A DNA stretch of 64,000 nt. Origin: Xiphydria camelus (lineage: Eukaryota > Arthropoda > Insecta > Hymenoptera > Xiphydriidae). The stretch is taken from the NCBI GenBank assembly GCA_963678675.1, contig OY783198.1, forward strand, positions 20,136,684 through 20,200,683. The letters are read 5' to 3'. Both the position numbers and the translations under genes were made by a program. Shown piece by piece: positions 22,396-31,553 of this stretch. How positions within the stretch are numbered: position 1 is the stretch's first letter; each line of letters starts with the position of its first letter. The notes below the pieces were generated by a model that saw nothing but the letters and a program-made list of their open reading frames with translations, searched no databases and was not told where the DNA came from.

Positions 22396-23015
22396 CGAAA
22401 TCTCTGGAATTTAACATAAAATCGTCAATATATCGTATTTGGGATATCGACCTAATGAACATGCTTTTCTTAGGTAGCGTAAGAAATACATAAGATAGGA
22501 TGTATGGTGGAGCAATCGGTTTCAGAGATTTCGACTTTTGCGAAAAATTAGAAAAATATTAATGTACCCCTTGAAATTTCGTAAAGGTCGAAATCTCTGA
22601 ACTCATACTTTGGATCATCCTATGTATTTTTTCGAGTTGATTTCAAAATTTACTGATTTACTGAGGAAATCCCAAAGGAATATCGAAATCTTGATGATTT
22701 TCTGAAATAAAATGATTTTGTAATACGTGAAATCATCGATACCTTATATTTTCTTTGAGATGTCGACCTAATAATCGTACTTCTTATAATCATCGCAAAA
22801 AAATACATAAGATGGAATGATCAAGCAATCGATTTCAGATATTTCGATTTTTGGCAAAATGTCAAGAGGAATTTTCCCCTTGAAATTTTCTCAATTTTTC
22901 ACAAAAATTATACTCTCCGAATTCGAAGTCTCGGCCACCCTATCCGATGTATTTTTTTGTGCCAATTCCGAAAATCAATGATCTATTAAGAAAATCTCAA
23001 AGGAAGATCGAGATA
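22396..23015. repeat. Tandem family O units
   Basis: Two consecutive units of about 315 and 260 bp start at GATATCGACCTAATGAAC (22442) and GATGTCGACCTAATAATC (about 22757). The tail of a third lies upstream (ATCGAAATCTCTGGAATTT at 22396-22440). Each unit runs through AATACATAAGAT, TTTCAGAGATTTCGA, CTTGAAATTT, ATCCTATGTATTTTTT, GATTTC.AAA and TCCCAAAGGAA. The dispersed copy at 2526 aligns with the second unit. No open frame persists. Confidence 0.82.
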
Positions 23016-23099
23016 TCCCACGTTCGAATTCCACGAAGCATACGGATCGTCGAGTAGGTAACAATCATCGGCTGAGTACCTCCTTACGTAACAATTCCA

Positions 23100-24345
23100 G
23101 AGAATCGTTACGATCCGACGATAAAGTCGATCAGCTGCACTTTCTGGACGTCGTGTGCGCTTTACGTTTCTCACAGTCGGCCGTACGGTACACGCATACC
23201 GCGGCTGCATTTCGTGTGATGCTCGAAGTGTTAAGAGCGCGCGCCTCTCCTGCCGCACGGGATAGATCTCGATACTTCCGCGACGTTTCAAAAAAATTCA
23301 TCGTTTTGTATGCAAATCCGAACGGGGGCTTATTTTCGTGGCGCTCGAATCTCCGCCGAGGAAAGGTTTCGCACTTCGCCGGGCAATCGTCGAGGTCTTC
23401 AGTGACGAACCGCGCTGCTCGGATGCAGGAGACGGCCGCTATGGGTTTAGTTCCCTCCGCCAATTCCGCAGGATCGACGATGCGGTGTCCGACAATAAAG
23501 TCGACGATCCGCCAGCCGGCCGGTATGCATTTCTCACCATCGGTTATGGTACGCGCGTTGCTCTTCGCCGTATACGGAATATCGGGGTGTGCTTCGTATT
23601 TGCATCTCGGCATGCTCTCGAGTTGTATGGAAAGAAATTCCTCTCGTCGGTCATCGGCGCGTCTATGAGAATTCCCTCGAGATACGTTTCAGGTGGAACG
23701 CGACGGGAAGGAAAATTTCGAGCGACGGGCTTTGACAATTATTAAATATATTTTTGAAATTCTCGCGTGCCTCGAAAGGAAGAAATTTTTCCGCGTTGAT
23801 ACAGCAATTTTTACGGCATTTCAATTTCCACACCGAGAAATCATCTCACTAATGGTTAACAATATTATTTCAATTTCAAATACGGCGAAATAAATATTTC
23901 ATTAGGAAAAGAAAATATATGCTGATTATATATATATATATATATATATTAAAATGTGTATTTCATTCAAACGGTTGCTTTGAAGAATTAATTTGTGCCA
24001 CATAGATATCATAATATATTAGTTAATAATTTAGTATTTAATTGGTCCAACGAAATGTTTATTTTGTCATATTCGAACAAACATTTATTAACTACAAATA
24101 AACTGTTTCCTCAGTGCATCGAAGGACGATTCATCTCGCAACGCAATTGTCGGAAGATCGACGATACTCATCCCGCCGGTATATATTGACACACAAAGAC
24201 AGTCGCTACCACGCGCTTTCAGCTCGCCCTCTAGCGATCCCGAAAGATCGACGACGCGCGATCCAACGATAAATCCGACGAACCACACGTCGGCGTGTGC
24301 GCATTCCCCCGTGCCACACGCTTACGGTAAACGCATACCTATACG
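23100..24345. repeat. Degenerate interspersed family U units (about 110-140 bp)
   Basis: Three units at about 23105-23200, 23430-23580 and 24199-24345 share GATCGACGA, CCGACRATAAAGTCGAYGA and, about 50 bp on, TTTCTCAC..TCGG..TACGGTACRCGCATACC. A shorter piece lies at about 24118-24190. MITE B2 interrupts the cluster. In one minus-strand phase all units give a similar peptide core (DFIVGHRIVD, GFIVGSRVVD, DFIVGS then stop). The similarity probably reflects shared DNA ancestry, because stops and phase breaks occur. Confidence 0.55.
23829..24118. mobile_element. MITE family B, copy 2
   Basis: Left tip CCACACCGAGAAATCATCTC, right tip AAACTGTTTCCTCAGTGCA. The interior AAATACGGCGAAATAAATAT, TTCATTAGGAAAAGAAAATA and GGTTGCTTTGAAGAAT match B1, B3 and B4. 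A (TA)n run at 23926-23949 is an expansion specific to this copy. Confidence 0.85.
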
Positions 24346-24550
24346 TCCCGAGTTCCCTCGGCTGCGGCAGCAGCAGCAGCAGCGGCGAAGCGAGCAACGT
24401 AGGTGTTTCTGTATACGCGCCGCGCCGGCGGATGCACTCCGCTCGTACCGACGTACGAGCGCGCGAATCGCGTTACCCACACGCGGCGCGTCGCTCTGCT
24501 CTTTTTCCCGATCCTTTAAAATCGTCGAGTTACGACGGCTGCTTAACGAC

Positions 24551-24555
<5 letters not shown>

Positions 24556-24622
<67 letters not shown>
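24556..24622. repeat. (GA)33 microsatellite
   Basis: About 67 bp of uninterrupted GA, the longest perfect dinucleotide run in the window. It is followed by ACGAGAGAG. The frames that pass through it encode Arg-Glu or Ser-Leu repeats and are not genes. Confidence 0.97.
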
Positions 24623-24627
<5 letters not shown>

Positions 24628-25999
24628 GAGAGATCCGGTACGCGAAACCCTCGAATCCCCCTCACGCATCTCAGGACAGACTCCCCCGCAAAATCATAAT
24701 CTGATCTCGTATTAAGGATCTTCTCCCTCGCCCTCCTTCGCCCTCCCTCCGACCCTCCCGCCTATTTTTATGCAGATCAGAAGCGAGCGCCCCGAGGTGG
24801 GAAGCATGCGCCTATAAACGCTTTATAATCTCTCTCTTCGTCCCTTCCCGCGCGCGCGCGCGCGAGTCGTTCGAGAGGCGCAGCTGCGATCCGCGCGCGC
24901 GAAGACTCGTGCGAAGATCGGCACGAGACTCGCGGGAGAAATCGATCGTTCGGAAACATTCCTCGAGCGCCTCCGCAAGAAATCCTCGCGGCTCTTCCTC
25001 CCTTCCGTTCGTGTCTGCTTTTCTCAGTTTCTCTCCACGCAATATTCGCAGTCTGGATGTGTGTATATAGAGACGCGCATCGGTCGGACGCGCTACGTGG
25101 GATCGCATCGATCGAGCGAAAAAGGGACTCGTCGATCCGAATAATCGACGCGGCGACTCGAGAAGAAATGTATCTCCCTCGATCGAAAAGAAGTCGTCGG
25201 TATCTTTCTCCCGCACCTCGTCGCGACGGCGGTTCTTCTCCTCGAGCCTCCCTCTTTCACTCCCGGATCGTCGCGGGGGGAACGTCCGTTACAGTTTGAA
25301 AGATCGCGATAAACGCACGGACGCGGACGTTCTTAACAATGAATTAACCGCCCCTGGGTTCCGAGGGACGAGGGTCCCCCGACACGCGAGAATTTAGCTG
25401 CTCCTTCATAATGCGTCCACGGTTTGCGTCGGGGCTCCCGAGGGGAGGAATTATCCATGAAATATTAAGCGACGTTACGAGCATCAACCCCTCCCCCCAC
25501 CTCTTCCTCCTTGCTCCAATTGCACGTATATACTTGCAGGGTTGCAGTATACCAATGCCACGGCTGCGTTTACACTTCGCGCCTGCTCGTACAGCGCTTC
25601 GCTCATACGTGGACACCCCGCGTAAACATATGCATAGTAGTCCGGCCGGGGCGATAAACGTGTAGGTATACAGGCGCGCGCGTAAGCGGCTCTACGTTTC
25701 TACGGCCTCGACGCGTAATTGTACTAAGTACGTGTGACCGCGGTAGTGACCCGGTATTTCCCTATCCGTCGCAATTGGATGCTCGTCGAATCGATTCGCT
25801 TCGCCCGTGTCTCACGCGCGACGCGCACCCCGGCTCACAGCGCGCGCTGTGCATAAATTGGCATTCGATCGGAGGCCGATTTACGTAGGAGCGAGAGCTT
25901 AGACGCACCTACGCGGAGGTGCACGACGGAGGCGGTGCGCGCGCGAAGTGGACGGGTTAGTCAATGGGTGCGAGGATTCGACGAAGAGTGGCGTACGCG
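24623..25999. other. Unassigned CpG-rich sequence
   Basis: Several overlapping frames up to 134 codons on both strands have no domain. The sub-stretch at 25430-25620 has lower CpG and unique, complex sequence (GGAATTATCCATGAAATATTA, ATTGCACGTATATACTTGC) and could be conserved. No gene is supported. Confidence 0.5.
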
Positions 26000-26244
26000 G
26001 AAAGACTGGTACCGGTAAACTTTACTGTATTTACAGTAGAAGAGGTAAACGCAAGGGTTTCGAATGTTCCAATATAGCTTAAGAATAACTTTCTCTGGAA
26101 ATTAGTACATTGCGATGTAAACCATCACGGTTTAATGTTTTTAGAAGAAAAATTACTGTACTGCACTGTAAAAACATCCGAAAATCCTCATGTGTATCTT
26201 TTTTTTATTGTAAATACAGTTAAATTTAGTAGTATCAGTCTATT
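26000..26244. mobile_element. MITE family G, copy 2
   Basis: Tips GAAAGACTGGTACCGGTAAA and AGTATCAGTCTATTT. Inner motifs TTTACTGTATTTACAGTA, GGGTTTCGAATGTTCC, GCACTGTAAAAACATCCG and ATTGTAAATACAG match copies G1 and G3. 245 bp, non-coding. Confidence 0.82.
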
Positions 26245-26299
26245 TATGGAGTATCCGCCCGGTACTCGGGCAGCCATAAAAATTCATACAACAAATTTT

Positions 26300-26437
26300 A
26301 CTCTGGGTTCTTCCTAGTGACACTTTCTGTATAAGTACGTTCTTATTTATTCAAGATTTTTTCTACTATTCCAATCAATAATTTTAATTATATTCAAATA
26401 TGTTAGGACGTGCCCTACTATTAGAACAGTTGTCTAA
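26300..26437. repeat. Family P repeat, copy 1
   Basis: Aligns with 51209-51353: CTAGTGACACTTTCTGTAT, TTCTTATTTATTCAAGATT, TTTTCTACTATTCCA, TTATATTCAAATAT, TAGGACGTGCCCTACTATTA and GAACAGTTGT are matched in the same order with moderate divergence. No inverted repeats or coding capacity. MITE A4 begins at its right edge. Confidence 0.75.
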
Positions 26438-26600
26438 TACACTGAAAGAAATAATTACTAGTATCGAAAAAATATGTCTTGAATCAAAAACATGACCTTA
26501 CAAATTTTTAAGAATACAGATTCTTGGTCGAAAATACAATATTTTTGATTGAAGAGTAGGCACCTTCGTTGGAACGAGAAATTCTTCCTGCACGAAAAAT
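26438..26600. mobile_element. MITE family A, truncated copy 4
   Basis: Starts TACACTGAAAGAAATAATTAC and continues with GTCTTGAATCAAAAACATGA, AAGAATACAGATTCTTGGTC and GGCACCTTCGTTGGAACGAG as in A6, but stops before the right inverted terminus. Confidence 0.8.
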
Positions 26601-26841
26601 GCCCGATGACTCCGAGGGGCCGAGCCGAGAGGCTTTTCTAGCGGCGCCTGACATATCATCTTTGCTGCCTAATACGACGAAAGCGAAATCGGGAAAGGGA
26701 ATTGGTTCTACATGACGATCGAATTGATCTGCACCCTCGTGTTTCTTCTCGGCGGTCATTTTACGCAGCACCGTTGTAGGAGTGGCAAGTGGCGTTCGAC
26801 TGAGAGTCTGCTTGGCCGGTGAATCACTGGACTCGAAGCCC

Positions 26842-26842
<1 letters not shown>

Positions 26843-26884
<42 letters not shown>
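26843..26884. repeat. (CTG)14 trinucleotide run
   Basis: Fourteen perfect CTG units directly abut the GC-rich minisatellite. A plus-strand frame starting at 26819 reads it as poly-Leu, but the frame continues into the minisatellite in all phases and has no other support. Confidence 0.95.
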
Positions 26885-26885
<1 letters not shown>

Positions 26886-27545
26886 GCTGGGGCTGGGCTG
26901 AGGCCCGGGCCGGGGCTGGGCTGAGGCCCGGGCCGGGGCCGAGCTGGGTCGGGCAGGGCTGGGCCGGGGCCGGGGCCGAGCTGGGCCGGGCCGGGGACGG
27001 GGCCGGGGCCGTGCCCGGGCTGTGTCAGGGCCGTGTCAGGGCCGTGCCCGGGCCGTGTCAGAGCCGTGCCCGGGCCGTGTCAGGGCCGTGTCAGGGCCGT
27101 GTCAGGGCCGTACCCGGGCCGTGTCAGGGCCGTGCCCGGGCCGTGTCAGGGCCGTGTCAGGGCCGGGCCCGGGCCGTGCCCGGGCCGTGTCAGGGCCGTG
27201 CCCGGGCCGTGTCAGGGCCGTGCCCGGGCCGTGTCAGGGCCGTGCCCGGGCCGTGTCAGGGCCGTGTCAGGGCCGTGTCAGGGCCGTGCCCGGGCCGTGT
27301 CAGGGCCGTGTCAGGGCCGTGTCAGGGCCGTGTCAGGGCCGGGCCCGGGCCGTGCCAGGGCCGTGTCAGGGCCGGGCCAGGGCCGTGTCAGGGCCGGGCC
27401 AGGGCCGTGCTAGGGCCGGGCCGGGGCCGAGGCCGGGCTGGGTTGGGCCGGGCCGGGTTGGGCTGGACCAGGCCGAGGCCGGGCTGGGTTGGGGCCGGGC
27501 TGGCTTGGGGCCGGGCCGGGGCCGAGGCCGGGCTGGGTGGTGGTG
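26885..27545. repeat. GC-rich minisatellite, 12-bp core unit
   Basis: From about 27005 to 27420 the sequence is a head-to-tail array of two 12-bp variants, GGGCCGTGTCAG and GGGCCGTGCCCG, in irregular order. The flanks (26885-27005 and 27420-27545) are related GGGCTGGGCCGGGGC-type repeats. Because 12 is a multiple of three, all three plus-strand phases stay open. This yields 126-244-codon Gly/Pro/Arg/Ala/Val repeat proteins, which I treat as artefacts of the repeat rather than genes. Confidence 0.93.
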
Positions 27546-28163
27546 GTAGTTGATGGTGGTGCATGCATGACGAGTTCGCACGGCGAGGGTGCTCGATGGG
27601 GTACCACTGTATAAAGTATAAAATTGGCAGGTTGAACTGACAACGCCTTTTTGAAGGAATACAAGTTCTTCCTGCCTACGTGCAGGGTCTCCTTGGCAGA
27701 TCTTTTACATTACAGTGTTACCACGACCCCCCACAATGTGGGGTTATCTGAAGATATATTCTCAGTTTCAGTGGAACTCTCTTGGTTTCTTTTCCCTCTA
27801 TATTATTTTTAGTCTCTGTAGCAAAGTTTACCATTGTATGGAATTATGTACTATTTCTCTCATTAACGCAACATACCTTGACAATACACTTGCTTTCATT
27901 AATTTGGCGGTAATGATTTCATTCCTTTTTTTATCATAATTTTTTCATTATCTTTGGTGATTCGTAAGTTGTTACATGGTTACTTTGGAAACATTTTTTT
28001 AAATGATTGAATGTGGTCAGTTATTATTATTGCCGAGTTCGGTTGTGTATAGAACTGAAGCGTGATATGAAGCTTATTAATATTATACATTTATTGTATG
28101 GTTTATTATCTACTTACTTTCGTGGATAGAAAATTAAATAGTATAAAACAGTTTAAAAAAAAA
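27546..28163. other. Unassigned AT-rich sequence
   Basis: Sharp switch from the GC-rich array to AT-rich DNA. A 74-codon frame (27715-27939) is hydrophobic but has no domain. No second copy in this window. It may belong to an unrecognised transposon adjoining the EEP element. Confidence 0.45.
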
Positions 28164-29396
28164 ATTGTTAGATGTGAAACATCGAAATTCTTCTTTGTTG
28201 AAACTATGCGATAGGAAGGTTGGTGTGTTGAAGGAAGTGGAAATCAATGTAAACAAAGATTGAGATTGCAATAAATAAAATGATTCTTTAATTTGCATCA
28301 AAATGTACACAAAAATTTACATCAAAATATATACAAAAATGAAGGAAGTGGAAATCAATATAAACAAAGATTGAGATTGCAATTAATTTGCATCAAAATA
28401 TATACAAAAAATAAATATATTTCAATAGATATATTTAGAAATATATTATAGATTAACAGACTTCTACAATTATGTTCTATTGTCAGCATCAGTTATCTCA
28501 GTAATGGTAGCAGCCGAGGCTATTTCTGAGGATATTAAACTGACAATGTGTGGGCTGATGATAACTGAAATATGTGACGAAAGTGTTAGATATAACATTA
28601 TCAAGGAATCTTGTGAATACTGCATCTATTGTCGTCCCACATATCTAGTTGTAGCATCTCGAGGATTATTATTCATTTGCAAATGGAATTCTTCTTGAAG
28701 GAATGAAGTCAACGGAATTGATCCATCTGTTGCGAAATTCACATTAAAATCACCTGCTAACATTAATGGTAGTTCGTGTAAATTTTCCGTTAAAAACATT
28801 GAACCACGGACTATATGGAAGCATTCCCCGGTGTAAAAATGTAATGATATCTTGGATTTTTTGATTAGGTGAAATATAGACAACAACCATAACACATTCT
28901 CTTCCATCATCCATTATAATTTGAGAAGCACACAGATCGCCAACAGCTGCTTCATTGACATGAGTTAGTGCAGCATTTTGTACTGTGAGATCTACATGTT
29001 TTGTTGCAATATGTGAAATATTACTGTTTTGATATATAGCAACGCCAGCAGCTCTAACGTTTTGTCGTTTGAATTGCACTATACAATTAAAATTAGGTAA
29101 CTGAACGTTTTCTTCGTTAGAAAGCCATGTTTCACTTAATAATAAATAAACGGTACAAACCGTTGTGTCTAATTCAAAAAGCGCATTTAGTTTACTCTCT
29201 CTTAACTCTGCCATCAGTCGCTGTTCCGTCTCGCGATAAACGGAATTCGACACAATGGTTCGTACCGTTTAATGGTATCACAGTCATAAATACAAATGCG
29301 CACTGGCGCACGTATTCTTTCAACGGATGCGTGGTCCATCCTTCCTATCGCATACTTTCTACAAAGAAGAATTTCGATGTTTCACATCTAACAATT
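28164..29396 (-). mobile_element. 1.23-kb element with 57-bp terminal inverted repeats and EEP remnant
   Basis: The left end 28164-28219 (ATTGTTAGATGTGAAACATC..) and the right end 29339-29396 are inverted copies with about two mismatches in 56 bp. Just inside the left end, a 75-bp unit (GAAGGAAGTGGAAATCAAT..AAACAAAGATTGAGATTGC) is directly repeated at 28234 and 28340. The body carries the decayed EEP coding region described separately on the minus strand. I do not recognise the superfamily: EEP nucleases are known from LINEs and some Helitrons, neither of which has such terminal inverted repeats. Two chance insertions of one MITE in opposite orientation around a LINE or Helitron piece is the main alternative. 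Confidence 0.7.
28480..29253 (-). pseudogene. Endonuclease/exonuclease/phosphatase (EEP) domain remnant
   Basis: Read on the minus strand, the first part shows LLSETWLSNEENVQLPNFNC and then GVAIYQNS (the glutamate motif of EEP nucleases sits in SETW). A second part in another phase shows LPLMLAGDFNVNF (the GDFN catalytic motif) followed by FLQEEFHLQMNNNPRDATTR. A third part, back in the first phase near 28635-28540, shows TTIDAVFTR and later YFSYHQP (the terminal His motif). Two compensating frameshifts, near 28805 and 28640, separate these parts. The motif order is that of retrotransposon-type apurinic-like endonucleases. No reverse transcriptase or helicase is adjacent. The reading frame is broken and the element is not autonomous. 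Confidence 0.75.
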
Positions 29397-29592
29397 TCCC
29401 TATACAAACGGTATTTAAATGTTATTTTTAAACGTGCTAACCAATGATCAATCAATCCTCATGCTTTCATTAATGAGGGTAAATACTGCTTCGTACATCG
29501 ATACAGTGAGCGTGTAGTAGTAAGTGGTTAAGCTAGGGCTCGGTCAAAGGGGACCATCGAGTCGTGGCGGAGAGAGCCGATGCCTCCCGAGT

Positions 29593-29712
29593 TAGGCCAG
29601 GCGAACGTTGGGACGCAGTTCAGTGAGGAGACGCAAGGTGACCGTTGCAGGGTGATCTATATCTATTCTATATATAGATATAGAGGCAATGTTCAACGTT
29701 CGCCTGGCCTTA
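29593..29712. repeat. Inverted repeat with nested AT hairpin
   Basis: TAGGCCAGGCGAACGTTG (29593-29610) and CAACGTTCGCCTGGCCTTA (29694-29712) form 17 bp of perfect inverted repeat. The centre contains CTATATCTATTC..TATAGATATAG, a second hairpin. Other parts between them are unique. Could be a small fold-back element or a structured transcribed segment. Confidence 0.7.
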
Positions 29713-29787
29713 GCGTATTTATCCACTCCAGCGACGTTTCACGAGCAGCCGGTCTCACCCCCGAAGCGCGGCATAAGATGTTTCACA

Positions 29788-29922
29788 TCAAAAAAAACAA
29801 TTACTCAAGCCTATCAAATATTTTCTTGCACCGAGAAAATCGTGGCTTGATCCTGGAATTATATCATGCTTTTTATTGAAGAAAGTATTTTTTTAGCACC
29901 AGCAATTATTTCTCTCGGTATA
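29788..29922. mobile_element. MITE family A, truncated copy 5
   Basis: Retains CAATTACTCAAGCCTATCAAA, TGCACCGAGAAAATCGTGGC, TTGATCCTGGAATTATATCA and the right end CACCAGCAATTATTTCTCTC followed by GGTATA. The left terminus is missing. It matches the right half of A6. Confidence 0.8.
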
Positions 29923-30851
29923 TCGCATTGGGACATTTTTAATTACTCATCCGAGATGCACAACGCTAGAATTACGCATAGCCACATATCTCCGTTTTGA
30001 AAACATCGCGCCGCGATGCGCTCGAGAGGTGGAGGGGTGGGGGGTGGGGGGCAGATTCTATCGATTCGCCCTATTGTTTTTGCCCGACTAAAGAAGCCCC
30101 CCGAGCGGAAAATCAGTCGATAGATTCGGGGATGCTTCGAGGGGTAGCGATAATGTTCCGCGGCCGTGCGTGCGTCGGCGTGTGCGTGCCCGCGTGTGTG
30201 TAGCGCCGCGTTATAGGCGTCTACTTCGCGTACCTACTCCGGAGGAGCGTATCTAGAACGCGCCCTTCTTATGGCATCTCCGAGGGGTAGTTGGCGTGGC
30301 CATTAATTCATCTGCTCGTTGATTGCCTCCCCCGACCACCCCACCGGCCCTCGTCGGCGCTGCTTCTAGCCGGAGAGAGAGGGGCGAGAGAGAGAGAGAG
30401 AGAGAGCGCTCCGCACTTTTCTAATTAATTTCTAACTCGAGGTCAGCCTGGAACGCCATTGCGCAACCCTCCGGCCCTCGCTCGCTCCGTCTTCTTTTAT
30501 CTATATACTCGACTATCCGTCTTTCTCTCTCCCTCGCTCCCTTTCTCCCCTTCCCTGCACGACTCCTCCGACGTTCGCTCGCTCTTCGCGGAAAGGAAAA
30601 TAGCGCGCCTCTCCCTCTCTGGGCTCCTATACCGGGCGTTTTAATTTTTATGGGATTCCCCGCCGAGCGCGCCGGTAGCGTGTCGCTTCTGGTTTATTCG
30701 CGGTGCAACGTCTCGGCTTTGCAGGTGGGGTATAAACCTTATATCCGGGAATCCCCCTCGCGTTTTTCACGCGCTATATAACGTTTTCTTCGTATGGATA
30801 TGTGCCACTGGTATTGGCTCTTATGTCTCCCTTTTCACAGTAACACTTATT
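29923..30851. other. Unassigned CpG-rich sequence with GA and GGGGTGG runs
   Basis: G-rich run at 30030-30053 and (GA)n at 30386-30406. The 30640-30800 part (GGTATAAACCTTATATCCGGG, TTCACGCGCTATATAACG) includes TATA-like motifs. No gene is supported. Confidence 0.5.
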
Positions 30852-31249
30852 TTAACCCTTACTTGCCACACTTCTGTAGAATCACGTACTTGCCACAATG
30901 GGGTTGATTTACACCCCAGCGAGGAAAATTGTTATAACAAACAAATTATTGCATATTTGTACTTGATAATTTTATCAGCTCTTCTTAAGAACGTACTTAA
31001 AAAGACCGTGTAACTTGTATAGCCAGAACTTAAAATTAAGTATGCGAAAAAAATAAAATATAAAAGTTACACGGTCTTTTAAAGTACGTTCTTAAGAAGA
31101 GCTGATAAAATTTTCAAGTACAAATATGCAATAATTTATTTGTTATAACAATTCTTCTCATTGGGGTGTAAATCAACCCCAGTGTGACACACAAGTACGA
31201 ATTTTACCATGGGGTTGTTTCGAACCCCAGTATGGCAAGTAAGGATTAA
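30852..31249. mobile_element. piggyBac-like MITE with TTAA target duplication
   Basis: TTAACCCTTACTTGCCACAC at the left and TATGGCAAGTAAGGATTAA at the right. TTAA flanks both sides and the terminal repeat is C(C/T)CTTACTTGCCA. TTAA target use and a C-C-x-T tip are characteristic of piggyBac-superfamily elements. Nearly the whole 398 bp is a fold-back: CAGCTCTTCTTAAGAACGTA and AAAAGACCGTGTAACTT on the left recur inverted on the right, leaving a loop of about 45 bp. A subterminal motif TTGCCACAATGGGGTTGATT also has an inverted counterpart. No transposase. Confidence 0.9.
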
Positions 31250-31293
31250 TATTTGTTTAGCATATATTATAAAAACGATCTATTAACATCCTG

Positions 31294-31553
31294 TCCACCG
31301 AGAGAACCTCTTATTAACGGTTAATAAATGTAATTTTAAATACGGCGAAATAAATATTTCATTAGGACAAGAAAATGTACCTATGTCGATTATCAAAATG
31401 TTTATTTCATTTGAATGATTGCCTCAAAGGATCAAATACTGCCAATTAAATATGGTAATAGTTAATTAATATTTACTTGATTCAATAAAATGTTTATTTC
31501 GCCATATTCAAACAAACATTTACTAACTACAAATAAATCGTTTTCTCAGTGTA
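31294..31553. mobile_element. MITE family B, copy 3
   Basis: TCCACCGAGAGAACC at the left and AATCGTTTTCTCAGTGTAC at the right. The interior GTAATTTTAAATACGGCGAA, TTCATTAGGACAAGAAAATG and CGCCATATTCAAACAAACAT are highly similar to B2. 260 bp, non-coding. Confidence 0.87.

Noticed and set aside
24297..24715. Frames of 115-135 codons with Arg-Glu or Ser-Leu runs
   Set aside because: They are translations of the (GA)33 microsatellite.
26819..27553. Plus-strand frames of 126-244 codons encoding Gly/Pro/Arg repeats
   Set aside because: All three phases are open because the repeat unit is 12 bp; it is a minisatellite and shows no gene signals.
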